Positions 33,552-41,666 are shown, counted from the stretch's first letter. The stretch: DNA of 64,000 bases from Ensifer sp. BR816 (GCF_000378985.1 NZ_KB905370.1:4958799-5022798); one strand, 5' to 3'. The notes: generated by a model not told the origin, from the sequence alone. Numbers and translations: made by a program.

Positions 33552-34316
33552 GTGAAGAAAGCGTTCCTGCGGGTGGCGGCCGTGTGTGCCCTCGCGCTCA
33601 TGCCCTTGGTTGCCGAAGCCGCGGAGGGCTTTGCCACCGCCAATGTCAACATGCGCTCGGGCCCGAGTACCCGCTACCCTGCCGTCACGATCATACCGGT
33701 GGGTGAATCGGTGGAAATCCATGGATGCCTGGCCGACCGGCCCTGGTGCGACGTTTCCTTTTACGACGGTCGCGGATGGGTGGCCGGACAATATGTGCAG
33801 GCGCTCTATCGCAGCAACCGCGTCTATGTGGAGCCGGAATACTATCGTCCGCTCGGAATCCCGACGGTCGTCTTCGAGTTCGATCGCTATTGGGACCGCA
33901 ACTATCGGGGCCGCGATTTCTATCGTGACCGCGACCGCTGGCGCCGCGGGCCCGATTGGGCCGAGGATCGCGATTGGCGGTGGCAGCGCGAAGAACAGGG
34001 TCGCCAGCGGCAAAGCCGGCGAGCATCAGAAGGCGAATGGGAGCGCGAGCAGGACCGCCGCGAATGGGAACGTCAACAGGCGAGAGAGAGGCAAGAGGCC
34101 CGGGAACGGCAGCAATGGCGACGCGAGCGGGAGCGTGAACGTCCGGAGCGGCGGGACCGGCGCCGCGACGAGAACTGGGAAGGCGGTTCCGCAGAGAACT
34201 ATCAGGGTGATCGCAAGGAAGAGCGGTCCCGCCAATTGCGCGAGTTGCGACGCGACGGGGAAGTCAGAACGGTGCCGAAATGCGTTTTCGGCGATTTCGC
34301 CTGTGAAAACGACTGA
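33552..34316 (+). CDS. Exported SH3b-domain protein with Arg/Glu-rich tail
   Basis: A 254-residue secreted protein. Signal peptide MKKAFLRVAAVCALALMPLVAEA (initiator GTG). Next a bacterial SH3 domain: ATANVNMRSGPSTRYPAVTIIPVGESVEIHGCLADRPWCDVSFYDGRGWVAGQYVQA, with the usual N-x-R-x-G-P-x-x-x-Y. Then a Tyr/Arg-rich segment and ~100 residues dominated by Arg, Glu, Gln and Trp, predicted as a long charged helix. It ends with Cys-containing VPKCVFGDFACEND. GTG 33552 is chosen: GGAG lies 9 bases before it; an ATG at 33537 is possible. A terminator follows at 34384. SH3b domains bind peptidoglycan; the tail could contact nucleic acid or polymer. Confidence 0.82.
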   Translation: MKKAFLRVAAVCALALMPLVAEAAEGFATANVNMRSGPSTRYPAVTIIPVGESVEIHGCLADRPWCDVSFYDGRGWVAGQYVQALYRSNRVYVEPEYYRPLGIPTVVFEFDRYWDRNYRGRDFYRDRDRWRRGPDWAEDRDWRWQREEQGRQRQSRRASEGEWEREQDRREWERQQARERQEARERQQWRRERERERPERRDRRRDENWEGGSAENYQGDRKEERSRQLRELRRDGEVRTVPKCVFGDFACEND

Positions 34317-34383
34317 GGGACCGTGGAGTCCGGCGGAGCGGCGCGCGAGCCCTCGCGGCTGCTCCGACCATGGTTTGCGGAAG

Positions 34384-34413
34384 GGCAGGCGGCGATTGCC
34401 GCCTGCCTTTTTT
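34384..34413 (+). terminator. Rho-independent terminator after the SH3b gene
   Basis: Perfect 10-bp stem GGCAGGCGGC (34384-34393), loop GATT, GCCGCCTGCC (34398-34407), then six T. Confidence 0.92.
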
Positions 34414-34496
34414 CTTGTCCGCCTTGCCGGAGTCTTGCGGGAACCAATCCTTTTTCGACGCGTTGACTTCGCGCGATAGCTAAGGGAGCGGAGACA

Positions 34497-34778
34497 ATGG
34501 CGGAAAAAAAGCTGGCAGCGGTGGGCACTATGGAAGCGGAAAAGACTGCGGCAGACACCCAGATCGAATTGCAGGCCCAGGTCGCCGAGTTGAGGGCCGA
34601 GATCGTGCGGCTGACGGAGACGGTTTCGGCCATCGGCAGCGGCGCCAAAGCGGTCGTCCAGGGGGAAGCGGAACTGATGACGGAACGGCTGCGGGAGCGT
34701 GTTCGTGACGATCCGATTTCGACCCTGCTGACCGTAGCGGGTGTCGCATTCCTGTTCGGCCTGTTCGCGAGACGCTGA
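34497..34778 (+). CDS. DUF883/ElaB-YqjD-like membrane protein
   Basis: A 93-residue protein. Residues ~15-70 form an amphipathic helix (ADTQIELQAQVAELRAEIVRLTETV ... GEAELMTERLRERVRDD) and the C-terminus is a membrane anchor ending PISTLLTVAGVAFLFGLFARR, the ElaB/YqjD/YgaM pattern. E. coli relatives bind ribosomes to the inner membrane in stationary phase; that role is only inferred here. Start ATG 34497 has GGGAGCGGAGA upstream. A CtrA-like box lies downstream of it. Confidence 0.85.
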   Translation: MAEKKLAAVGTMEAEKTAADTQIELQAQVAELRAEIVRLTETVSAIGSGAKAVVQGEAELMTERLRERVRDDPISTLLTVAGVAFLFGLFARR

Positions 34779-34850
34779 GGCCACCTTCTGCGCGCACTCA
34801 CACACCACCAGAATTGGCAATTGCGCTTGGTTAAGGACCCATGGTCTGGA

Positions 34851-34866
34851 TTAAGATAGGGTTAAC
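34851..34866 (+). promoter_or_regulatory. Perfect CtrA box (TTAA-N7-TTAAC)
   Basis: TTAA-GATAGGG-TTAAC exactly fits the CtrA consensus. A TTAAGG half site lies 20 bases before it. The site is 205 bases upstream of the 56-aa gene at 35072 and 72 bases after the DUF883 stop. Confidence 0.6.
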
Positions 34867-35071
34867 CGGGCTATGGCTCAATCGCATTCAGCAAGCTATT
34901 ATTGATCCGCATCTGATGTGCACTGAAACGGACGACATCCGGGGAGGGGAACCGGAAGAAGGAGTGAGTTGAGAAAGGCGCGTCTGTCCGGGTTTTCCGG
35001 GAATGCGCCGGCCCGCAATCGGGCAGGGTGAAATCTGTGTTCATCCGTCTCATGAATGTATGGAGACGAGC

Positions 35072-35242
35072 ATGGCAGACGTAATCAGATTGCAGGACCG
35101 CAAGGTCAAGGTGCCGCGAAGGCGCCCCATTGCCGCGGCCAGCGCCAAAGTGTTGTTTTTTACCGGCATCCGTTACGAACGCCTCGACGGGCGCGGTCCG
35201 CAGCCAACCGCTCCGACAGGACGACAGGTCAAGAAGCAGTAG
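35072..35242 (+). CDS. Small basic protein of unknown function, 56 aa
   Basis: A 56-residue protein, MADVIRLQDRK then VKVPRRRPIAAAS, AKVLFFTGIRYERLDG, and a Pro/Gln-rich end (GPQPTAPTGRQVKKQ). pI is high (many Lys/Arg). ATG 35072 has GGAGACGAG directly upstream at 6 bases. I do not recognise a named domain; similar short proteins of the MADVIRLQDR type are, as far as I recall, common in rhizobia. A perfect CtrA box upstream suggests cell-cycle control. No operon partner. Confidence 0.75.
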   Translation: MADVIRLQDRKVKVPRRRPIAAASAKVLFFTGIRYERLDGRGPQPTAPTGRQVKKQ

Positions 35243-35332
35243 CCGGACCGGCGCAATCGTCTCGCAAGCGGGCTCGCCGATGAAGCTACTGGCGACGCGC
35301 ACCCATTTCCTCTCCAATTCCCCTCGTTCTGG

Positions 35333-35881
35333 CTACTGGCGACGGAACGGAGCACAGCTCGATTCGGTGAGAAAATCGCGGACCTGCGTTTCGAAACTGT
35401 CGAGCGGCGCCAGCGTGCGCAGGACGGCATAGCCCTCCGCGTCCTTCATTTCGATCATAATCGATTGCGCGAGCGCCTCCGGCGGCGACTTGCGCAGGTC
35501 GACCAATTGGATCGGCGTGGCGACGACGAGATCGAGATCGCCGTTGACGGCGGTTTGGTCGTTCATGCTGAAGACTTCGTTCGACCCGCTGTCGAAGATC
35601 GACAGCGACCAGAACGGCACGGTGCCACGCGCAATGAACCGCGCCGGCGCATCCTCGACCGAGAAGCTGCAGACGGCGGTGCGCAGGAAGGGGTCGCTAT
35701 TGTCCAGCCCGGTCGGACCCGGCTCGGCCGCGAGCGGAAAGAAACTGTCCATCTCGAGGAGACCGAGGATACGCGTATAGGCGTCGCGGCCGGTAAACTG
35801 CGGCAGGACAAGGATGATGACGATGTGCAGGAGGGCGGCGCCGACGAGCCCGACGAGAAGGGTGAACAGGGCTCTACGCAT
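35333..35881 (-). CDS. DUF1254 family membrane-anchored protein
   Basis: A 182-residue protein with an N-terminal membrane helix (MRRALFTLLVGLVGAALLHIVIILVLP). The soluble part contains NSDPFLRTAVCSFSVEDAPARFIARGTVPFWSLSIFDSGSNEVFSMNDQTAV, similar to the short rhizobial DUF1254 proteins. The ATG overlaps the end of the DUF1214 gene by 8 bases, so translation is probably coupled. In many bacteria DUF1254 and DUF1214 occur as one fused protein in the order DUF1254-DUF1214; here they are split and in reverse order. Function unknown, the family call is moderately sure. Confidence 0.72.
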   Translation of the reverse strand: MRRALFTLLVGLVGAALLHIVIILVLPQFTGRDAYTRILGLLEMDSFFPLAAEPGPTGLDNSDPFLRTAVCSFSVEDAPARFIARGTVPFWSLSIFDSGSNEVFSMNDQTAVNGDLDLVVATPIQLVDLRKSPPEALAQSIMIEMKDAEGYAVLRTLAPLDSFETQVRDFLTESSCAPFRRQ

Positions 35882-36461
35882 TCCCGCAGCCCGTCTTGAC
35901 GATTTTCGGCATTGCGAGGTCGATCAGCCCGGAAGAGCCCGCCGTTGGCGTATCCAGCAGGGTCAGGACGAGCTGGAAATTTCCCGTATGGCGGATGGCG
36001 AGCCAATTGTCCGGCTGTGCGATCGGCGAGGCGTGAATGACGAAGCCGCTGTCCTTGGCGCGCAGCACTGTCCACGAATTGATCGCCGACGGTATCTCGG
36101 ATCCCGGTCGCAGCGTGGCGCCGTCGGAGGTCGCGGCGTAGAGTGTCCAGAAGCGGGCGGGTGGCGTGATCCCGGAAATGTCATAGGAGCAGGCGGCCGA
36201 AAGGCGCGCGCCGGAATCGTCGGTGGCGGCCGTGAACCTCAGCCCTTCTGCGCCGCCATAGAGCAATTCCCCGGCACGCGCCCGGTGCGCTTTTGCATAG
36301 GGATCAGCCGCGACGGTTTGCGCTTCGGGGAAGGCCACCCAAGGGCCGATCGCGATCGATCCGAAGCCGACGGTTGCCTTGAGTGCCCATATGGCCGACG
36401 TGATGCCGCCGCCGAAGGCGATGAGAAGTGCAAGGGCGACGAGGAGGGGAACGCGGAACAA
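35874..36461 (-). CDS. DUF1214 family membrane-anchored protein
   Basis: A 195-residue protein: N-terminal membrane helix (MFRVPLLVALALLIAFGGGITSAIWAL), then a periplasmic domain. ACSYDISGITPPARFWTLYAATSDGATL is the DUF1214 motif (Y-x-I-x-x-x-x-P-P-A-x-F-W-S/T-x-T-x-Y/A), and NWLAIRHTGNFQLVLTLLDTPTA matches the conserved L-x-x-Y-x-x-x-x-P-x-x-x-x-L end. First gene of a pair with the DUF1254 protein. A copy of the dispersed repeat lies upstream. Function unknown. Confidence 0.82.
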   Translation of the reverse strand: MFRVPLLVALALLIAFGGGITSAIWALKATVGFGSIAIGPWVAFPEAQTVAADPYAKAHRARAGELLYGGAEGLRFTAATDDSGARLSAACSYDISGITPPARFWTLYAATSDGATLRPGSEIPSAINSWTVLRAKDSGFVIHASPIAQPDNWLAIRHTGNFQLVLTLLDTPTAGSSGLIDLAMPKIVKTGCGNA

Positions 36462-36515
36462 GGGGAGCTCTCGTTTATCCTGGCGGCAGTGAAGCGGTTG
36501 TGCGGCGATGGCTAC

Positions 36516-36606
36516 TGCATGTTTCTTGGATCATAGCTGATTCAAGTGCAAAAACATGCAGCAATTCAAAGCGCTGCAGCGCGCCTGGCAAGCCGCACGG
36601 GGCTCG
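36516..36606 (+). repeat. Dispersed intergenic repeat, copy 4 (right half decayed)
   Basis: TGCATGTTTCTTGGATC ... GATTCAAGTGCAAAAACATGCAGC forms the left stem (TGCATGTTT with AAACATGCA), followed by AATTCAAAGCGCTGCAGCGCGCCTGGCAAGCCGCACGG, where the right hairpin is diverged. Between the DUF1214 start and the PBP gene stop. Confidence 0.7.
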
Positions 36607-36639
36607 TGGCCGCCAGAGAACGGATTTGTCGTTGCGAGC

Positions 36640-38856
36640 TCAATTCTTGGCGGCATCTGTCACCCGCGGCGTCACTGGCGTTCCGTCGGGTGCTTCGAGC
36701 GCCGCAACCCGGCCACCTACCTTTTCCCTGGGCTTCAGCGGCGACGCCCGTTCGAAGGCGCTGCCGATCGACTTCAACAGGCGGGTCACGTCGGCAGACA
36801 GCGATCGCGGCCGGACAAGCGGCGGCAAGGCGTTTTCATCCTGCGCGGCCTCCGCGACGGCCTCCGGCTCCTTTTGCGGTTCGGCCGGCGGAGCCTCGAT
36901 CCCCGGGATTGCGCGGTGCTCAATCCCCTGTTCGGCATAATCCATCAGCCGCTTGAACGTCATCGCGGGCAGGGAGCCTCCCGTCATCTCCTCGGTGGAC
37001 GTGTAGTCGTCATTTCCGAACCATACGGCTGTCGTGTAGTCGCCGGTGAACCCGACGAACCAGGCGTCGCGATAGGCCTGCGTCGTCCCCGTCTTGCCGC
37101 CTGTCACGATCCCGTTGCTGAGCGCGGCTTTGCGGCCGGTACCGATGACGGGGATCTGGGTGAGGATTCGGTTCATCGACGAGATGGCCTGTTCGCTCAG
37201 AACCCGCCGCGCCGGCGGTGCGTCGCGGCCGAAGTCGTAGAGGATATCGCCGTCGTAATTGAGGATCTGACTGATGCCGTGGCGTCGGGATTCCAAGCCG
37301 CCGGCGGGAAAGACCGCGTAGGCCGTTGCCTGATCGAGCACCGTCACCTCCGACGTGCCGAGCGGCATGGTCTTGTCTGTGCGGATCGGTGTTTCGACGC
37401 CCATTCTCTTGGCCGTCTGGGCTATGATCTCGGTGCCGAGCTTGTCCTTGGCGAGGCGTACCGGAACCGTATTGATCGACCTTGCCAGAGCATTCATCAA
37501 GGTGACCCGGCCGGCGTACTTACGCGCGTAGTTCTGCGGCGACCAGCCGCGCCAGGTGATCGGCGCGTCGACGACCACCGTCTCGGGCGTCATGCCTTTC
37601 TCCATCGCCGCCGCATAGGTATAGACCTTGAATGAGGAGCCGGGCTGGCGCAGCGCCCGGGTGGCGCGGTTGAACTGGCTTTCGCCATAGTCGCGGCCAC
37701 CGACCATGGCGCGTACCGCGCCGCCGTTCTCGATCATGACCAGGGCGCCCTGCTTGACCTTGTAGCTTTCGCCGTATTGCCTCAGGCTCGACTCGATCGA
37801 TTCCTCGCCCGCCGCTTGCAGCCCCATGTCGATCGTCGTCCTGACGATGAGCGAATGCTGCGCGAAGGGGGCGGCAATGCGCTGGACCTCATCGAAGGCC
37901 CAGTCGAGGAAAAAGTCCGGTGCCTTGACCTGGGCGCGATCGATGACGCTCGCCGGGTTGAGGCGGGCGGCGAGCACTTGGCCCTCGGTCATCAGGCCGC
38001 CCTGGACCATGTTTGACAGAACCTCGTTGGCGCGGGCGCGTGCCGCCGGCAGGTTGACGTGCGGCGCGTAGCGCGCCGGCGCCTTGAACAACCCGGCCAG
38101 CATGGCGGACTCGGCGAGATCGATATCGGTGATCGCCTTGCCGAAGTAGAACTGAGCCGCCGCCGCGGCTCCGAAAGTGCCGCCGCCCATATAGGCGCGG
38201 TCGAGGTAGAGGCGGAGGATTTCCTTCTTCGAGAGATTGGACTCGAGCCAGACGGCGAGGAAGGCTTCCTTGATCTTGCGTTCGATCGTCCGCTCGTTGG
38301 TGAGGAACAGGTTCTTGGCGAGCTGCTGCGTCAGCGTGGAGCCGCCCTGAACCACGCCGCCGGCGCGGGCGTTCTCGGTCATGGCGCGCGACAGGCCGAG
38401 AAAGTCGATGCCCCAGTGATCGAAGAAGCGGCGGTCCTCCGTCGCCAGCACCGCCTTGATCAGGTGATCCGGCAACTCGTCGATCGGTACGGAATCCTCA
38501 TGGATGATGCCGCGATGGCCGATCTCGTTGCCGTAGCGGTCGAGAAAGGTGACGGCAAAGTCGCTTTGGGCCCGCCAGTTGCCCTTGGTTTCCTCGAAAG
38601 CCGGGAGCGCAAGCGCGAGCATCAGCACGGCGCCGGCGGTGCCCCAGGTCATCCCTTCTCCGAGCACTTCGAAAAGCGCTCGTTTCCAGCCGCGCATGCG
38701 AAAGCGACGGAAGAAGATGGTGGTGTCTTCCCACCATTCCGCCAGGCGAAAGCCGGCATTCCATACGGTCGAGTCGATCCAGGAATCGATCCGCAGAAAG
38801 AAGTGTCGCTTCTTCGGCCGATTTTCCTCTTTCCCCGGTTCCTGCACGGCGTTCAT
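36640..38856 (-). CDS. Bifunctional penicillin-binding protein (PBP1a-like, class A)
   Basis: Inner-membrane peptidoglycan synthase, 738 residues, with glycosyltransferase and transpeptidase domains. Membrane helix at ~68-88. GT51: E140 in KAVLATEDRRFFDHWGID, then GGSTLTQQLAKNLFL and RKIKEAFLAVWLE. Transpeptidase: S407-S-F-K410 (RQPGSSFKVYTY), SIN in ARSINTVPVRLA, and KTGT in GGKTGTTQAYRDAWFVG. ATG 38856 is used; the 21-residue extension to 38919 has no support. The C-terminal tail after MDYAEQGIEHRAIPG is Pro/Glu-rich and unstructured. It is divergent from the YcgN-like gene. Target of beta-lactams, so linked in function to the beta-lactamase at 7.3 kb. Confidence 0.93.
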   Translation of the reverse strand: MNAVQEPGKEENRPKKRHFFLRIDSWIDSTVWNAGFRLAEWWEDTTIFFRRFRMRGWKRALFEVLGEGMTWGTAGAVLMLALALPAFEETKGNWRAQSDFAVTFLDRYGNEIGHRGIIHEDSVPIDELPDHLIKAVLATEDRRFFDHWGIDFLGLSRAMTENARAGGVVQGGSTLTQQLAKNLFLTNERTIERKIKEAFLAVWLESNLSKKEILRLYLDRAYMGGGTFGAAAAAQFYFGKAITDIDLAESAMLAGLFKAPARYAPHVNLPAARARANEVLSNMVQGGLMTEGQVLAARLNPASVIDRAQVKAPDFFLDWAFDEVQRIAAPFAQHSLIVRTTIDMGLQAAGEESIESSLRQYGESYKVKQGALVMIENGGAVRAMVGGRDYGESQFNRATRALRQPGSSFKVYTYAAAMEKGMTPETVVVDAPITWRGWSPQNYARKYAGRVTLMNALARSINTVPVRLAKDKLGTEIIAQTAKRMGVETPIRTDKTMPLGTSEVTVLDQATAYAVFPAGGLESRRHGISQILNYDGDILYDFGRDAPPARRVLSEQAISSMNRILTQIPVIGTGRKAALSNGIVTGGKTGTTQAYRDAWFVGFTGDYTTAVWFGNDDYTSTEEMTGGSLPAMTFKRLMDYAEQGIEHRAIPGIEAPPAEPQKEPEAVAEAAQDENALPPLVRPRSLSADVTRLLKSIGSAFERASPLKPREKVGGRVAALEAPDGTPVTPRVTDAAKN

Positions 38857-38999
38857 GTCCCGAAGCTTCCTTGCCACACGACGATATTTGCACGGCGCGA
38901 AATTCCAATCTACTTGCATATCGCGCCGTCGGCCTTAAAAAACCGGCAATTTTCTGCAAAGTTTCCATGCCGGCGTGGAAGTGACGAAAGTGTGACGCG

Positions 39000-39467
39000 A
39001 TGGGCGAAATGCCTTTCTGGAAGACGAAGACCCTGGACGAGATGACCGACGCCGAATGGGAAAGCCTATGCGACGGCTGCGGTCTCTGTTGTCTCAACAA
39101 GCTGGAGGATTGGGACACGGGCGAGATCGCCTGGACGTCGATCCGCTGCACGCTGCTCGACGGCGAGAGCTGTCGATGCAAGGACTACGACAACCGGCAG
39201 GCAACCGTCCCCGACTGCGTCCAACTGACCCCGCAGGCGGTGCGGGAAATCTCCTGGCTGCCCCCGACCTGCGGCTATCGTCTGGTTGCCGAGCGGCGTG
39301 ACCTTTACTGGTGGCACCCGCTCGTCTCCGGCGATCCGGAAACGGTGCATGCGGCGGGGATCTCCGTGCGCGGACGCGCCGTTGCCGAAGACGGCATCGA
39401 CATCGAAGACTATGAAGACTATCTGGTAACCTGGCCCTTGGAAGTGGGCCTCGAACCGGCGGGGTAG
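39000..39467 (+). CDS. YcgN/UPF0260 cysteine-cluster protein
   Basis: A 155-residue cytoplasmic protein of the YkgJ-type cysteine cluster group. Cysteines: [32 protein letters not shown] and TCGY, spaced as in UPF0260, which should bind zinc or an iron-sulfur cluster. The start [30 protein letters not shown] and the later [33 protein letters not shown] match the family closely. The function is not established. No convincing ribosome site precedes ATG 39000. Divergent from the PBP gene. Confidence 0.92.
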   Translation: MGEMPFWKTKTLDEMTDAEWESLCDGCGLCCLNKLEDWDTGEIAWTSIRCTLLDGESCRCKDYDNRQATVPDCVQLTPQAVREISWLPPTCGYRLVAERRDLYWWHPLVSGDPETVHAAGISVRGRAVAEDGIDIEDYEDYLVTWPLEVGLEPAG

Positions 39468-39489
39468 TTCGGCGCTTTTCAGTGACCGC

Positions 39490-39825
39490 TTAGTGACCGC
39501 CGTTTTTGCGCACGAGGCTCTTTGGGGCGGCATTCCTCCACGCCGTCTCCAGCGACTGACGGATGAGCTCTTCGTCGGCATCCACGAAGTAGAGTGATGT
39601 CCAGCCTCGCGCGCCCCAGCCGCCGGGCACTGCGGCGCAGACCGCCGGCTCCGTTTCGAGCAGCATGCGCTGCTGATCGGGCGTCAATTTGAAGACGGCG
39701 CGGCCGGCCTCCGGCAGGGTCATGAAGATGCGCTTGCCCACCCGAAAGTCGCGCGTTCCGAAGTGCGCATTTTCCTGCGTCCCCGGAAGACTAAGTGCCA
39801 GCTTTTCGATTTCTTCGGTCAGCAT
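39490..39825 (-). CDS. MmcQ/YjbR family DNA-binding-fold protein
   Basis: A 111-residue protein. LTEEIEKLALSLPGTQENAHFGTRDFRVGKRIFMTLPE and AVFKLTPDQQRMLLETEPAVCAAVPGGWGARGWTSLYF match the YjbR family (A-L-x-L-P-x-x-x-E, F-x-V-x-x-K-x-F, and the W-x-x-x-x-L segment). ATG 39825 begins MLTEEIEK; the ATG at 39852 would add nine residues. YjbR-like proteins have a cyclin-like/winged DNA-binding shape, but biochemical function is not known. Convergent to the YcgN-like gene (23 bases). Confidence 0.85.
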   Translation of the reverse strand: MLTEEIEKLALSLPGTQENAHFGTRDFRVGKRIFMTLPEAGRAVFKLTPDQQRMLLETEPAVCAAVPGGWGARGWTSLYFVDADEELIRQSLETAWRNAAPKSLVRKNGGH

Positions 39826-39857
39826 CCGAAAAGAGTAGCACGAAATCGACAATTGAC

Positions 39858-39895
39858 AAAAAGCCTCGCGCCCCGCCGGCTAGCGGGCGCGAGGC
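39858..39895 (-). terminator. Rho-independent terminator of the 46-aa gene (minus strand)
   Basis: GCCTCGCGCCCCGC (39863-39876) pairs with GCGGGCGCGAGGC (39883-39895), with one C bulged and six loop bases. On the minus strand the stem is followed by TTTTT (39858-39862). It ends the 46-aa gene. Confidence 0.88.
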
Positions 39896-39954
39896 AATGT
39901 TTTCAAGCGGATGGGATTATTCAGTCCCGGCGAATGACCGCCGGGAGAGAGAAA

Positions 39955-40095
39955 TCATTCTGCAGGCGGAACCGGCTTGTGAGCAGTTTCGCTGGCCGCG
40001 CGCATATCGCGCCATTCGCTTTCGAAGCGGTCGAGCAGCGACTGTGGAATTCTGGACTGCGATGATACGGGCGGCTTGTTCGCGAGTGTCTGCAT
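39955..40095 (-). CDS. Small protein of unknown function, 46 aa
   Basis: ATG at 40095, stop TGA at 39955-39957. Sequence: MQTLANKPPVSSQSRIPQSL, then LDRFESEWRDMRAASETAHK and PVPPAE. A near-perfect ribosome site, AGGAGG, lies 6 bases before the ATG, and a strong terminator follows 60 bases after the stop, which together make it convincing in spite of its length. Hydrophilic, no membrane segment; the middle (LLDRFESEWRDMRAAS) should form an amphipathic helix. I do not recognise the family. The upstream region is AT-rich. It is upstream of the YjbR gene on the same strand, but the terminator separates them. Confidence 0.75.
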   Translation of the reverse strand: MQTLANKPPVSSQSRIPQSLLDRFESEWRDMRAASETAHKPVPPAE

Positions 40096-40702
40096 CCGGT
40101 CCTCCTAGGCGAGACGATTACGATTGCCGGACCATTTCATACGGCAAATACTTTGTAAATCATGGGGTTAAACTATTTAAACGATTGAAAAATCTTTAAA
40201 TCGATTAATTGTCAACTCATCCACACCGCGCTTTCCTGTCGGCTCCGGGGGGCGGTGGATTTGCGCGCGATGAGACATGACCTTCGATGAGCGTTTCGGC
40301 ACCCAGGGTGGAAGTCCAAATGCAATCATCTTCAAAGGGTTGGGAGCAGAGCCGGACTCGCCTTTCGAGTTAGCTCGCGCGACTTCCGACGATCCGGAAT
40401 CAACTTCTGAGCAAATGCTTCCATGCAACTCGGTTGAATCGCGAATCGGCTCCAGCTTCATGGAAAGCCGCGCCGTTCCTCCGACAGTATGATCCATAGA
40501 TCTTAACGGACCCCTGACCCGTTCAATGCCCCGGGAGGCGCGGCCGGCCTCGCCATGGCTGCAATCTCCGGTGGATAATCGGGTTCGGGCGCGCCGGCGC
40601 CTGCAACGGGATGTCGCGGCCGTCGCGGCGGACATTCATTTGCCATTCAGCCTCTATCGGCTAATGATTTTGCCATGATCTTCCCAAGTCGAAAGTGCGT
40701 TC
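40096..40702. other. Gene-poor region upstream of feuN
   Basis: 607 bases between the 46-aa gene and feuN. The first ~110 bases are AT-rich with several TTAA/TTTAAA runs and should hold the promoter of the 46-aa gene. The middle has open frames of 60-150 codons on both strands, with poor codon use and no ribosome sites, so I do not call a gene. No tRNA or known structured RNA is recognised. Confidence 0.5.
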
Positions 40703-40954
40703 ATGTCTTCATCAGTGACCATAGTCGCGCTCGCCGCAGGCCTCGCAGGGTTTTCGCTGCCTGCTGCTGACGTGCCTACGGTTGTTGTCCGCGTGGCGGG
40801 TGATTGCAGCGCTGCGGCGGCGCAAGTGGTTGCCGAGACCGGCGGCGAATTGCTCTCCGCCCAACCGACAGCCGATGGCAAGTGCGTCGTGACCGTGCTA
40901 ATCCCGGGCAATGGAGGGCGGCCGAAGAAAGTGACGGTCAAGGTGCCGATGTAG
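40703..40954 (+). CDS. feuN: Small periplasmic modulator of FeuPQ signalling
   Basis: An 83-residue exported protein directly upstream of feuP and feuQ. Residues ~1-22 are a hydrophobic signal (VTIVALAAGLAGFSLPAAD) but without the basic N-region, which is unusual; an in-frame TGA 27 bases upstream of ATG 40703 rules out a longer form. The mature part (TVVVRVAGDCSAAAAQVVAE, GKCVVTVLIPGNGGRPKKVTVKVPM) has two Cys that may form a disulfide. In S. meliloti, FeuN is known as a small periplasmic protein that restrains FeuQ. The assignment rests on position, size and export signal. No strong ribosome site is seen (GAAAG 8-9 bases before). Confidence 0.82.
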   Translation: MSSSVTIVALAAGLAGFSLPAADVPTVVVRVAGDCSAAAAQVVAETGGELLSAQPTADGKCVVTVLIPGNGGRPKKVTVKVPM

Positions 40955-40994
40955 GCATCTGCGGCGCCCGTCAGCAAAGGGAAGTGGAAGCACG

Positions 40995-41666
40995 ATGCGC
41001 ATCCTGATAGTCGAGGACGACGTCAATCTGAACAGGCAACTGGCCGAAGCGCTGAAGGAAGCCGGTTACGTCGTCGACCAGGCCTTCGACGGAGAGGAAG
41101 GCCATTATCTCGGCGACGCGGAACCCTACGATGCGATAATCCTCGATATCGGCCTTCCGGAAATGGACGGCATCACGGTGCTGGAAAAGTGGCGCGCCGA
41201 CGGCAAGACCATGCCGGTACTGATTCTGACGGCCCGCGACCGCTGGAGCGACAAGGTGGCAGGGATCGACGCCGGCGCCGACGACTATGTCGCGAAGCCT
41301 TTCCATGTCGAGGAGGTGCTGGCGCGCATCCGGGCGCTGATCCGCCGCGCGGCGGGACATGCGAGTTCCGAGATCGTCTGTGGACCGGTCCGCCTCGACA
41401 CCAAGGGCTCGAAGGCGACCGTCGGCGGTGTCGCGCTGAAATTGACGTCCCACGAATTCCGGCTGCTCTCTTATCTCATGCACCACATGGGGCAGGTGGT
41501 TTCGCGCACCGAGCTTGTCGAGCACATGTATGATCAGGACTTCGACCGCGACTCCAACACGATCGAGGTCTTTATCGGCCGCCTTCGCAAGAAGATCGGC
41601 AACGACCTGATCGAGACGGTGCGCGGTCTCGGATATCGGATGCAAGCACCCGGCAATGGCCATTAG
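40995..41666 (+). CDS. feuP: OmpR-family response regulator FeuP
   Basis: A 223-residue response regulator: receiver domain (MRILIVEDDVNLNRQLAEALKE) with phospho-acceptor Asp51 in DAIILDIGLPEMDG, the Thr/Ser in LILTARDR and the Lys in DDYVAKPFHVEEVLARI; C-terminal winged helix (LTSHEFRLLSYLMHHMGQVVSRTELVEHMYDQDFDRDSNTIEVFIGRLRKKIG). Of the PhoP/OmpR type. In Sinorhizobium it controls export of cyclic glucan (ndvA) and other envelope genes. GGGAAGTGGAAGC precedes the ATG. It overlaps feuQ by 11 bases, and lies 40 bases after feuN. Confidence 0.93.
   Translation: MRILIVEDDVNLNRQLAEALKEAGYVVDQAFDGEEGHYLGDAEPYDAIILDIGLPEMDGITVLEKWRADGKTMPVLILTARDRWSDKVAGIDAGADDYVAKPFHVEEVLARIRALIRRAAGHASSEIVCGPVRLDTKGSKATVGGVALKLTSHEFRLLSYLMHHMGQVVSRTELVEHMYDQDFDRDSNTIEVFIGRLRKKIGNDLIETVRGLGYRMQAPGNGH

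Noticed and set aside
35003..35071. Extended N-terminus for the 56-aa protein
   Set aside because: The extension has no ribosome site, whereas GGAGACGAG directly precedes the ATG at 35072.
40177..40635. 152-codon minus frame and 71-codon plus frame in the feuN upstream region
   Set aside because: No ribosome sites, unusual composition, and no recognisable motif. Possible gene remnants, but not supported.
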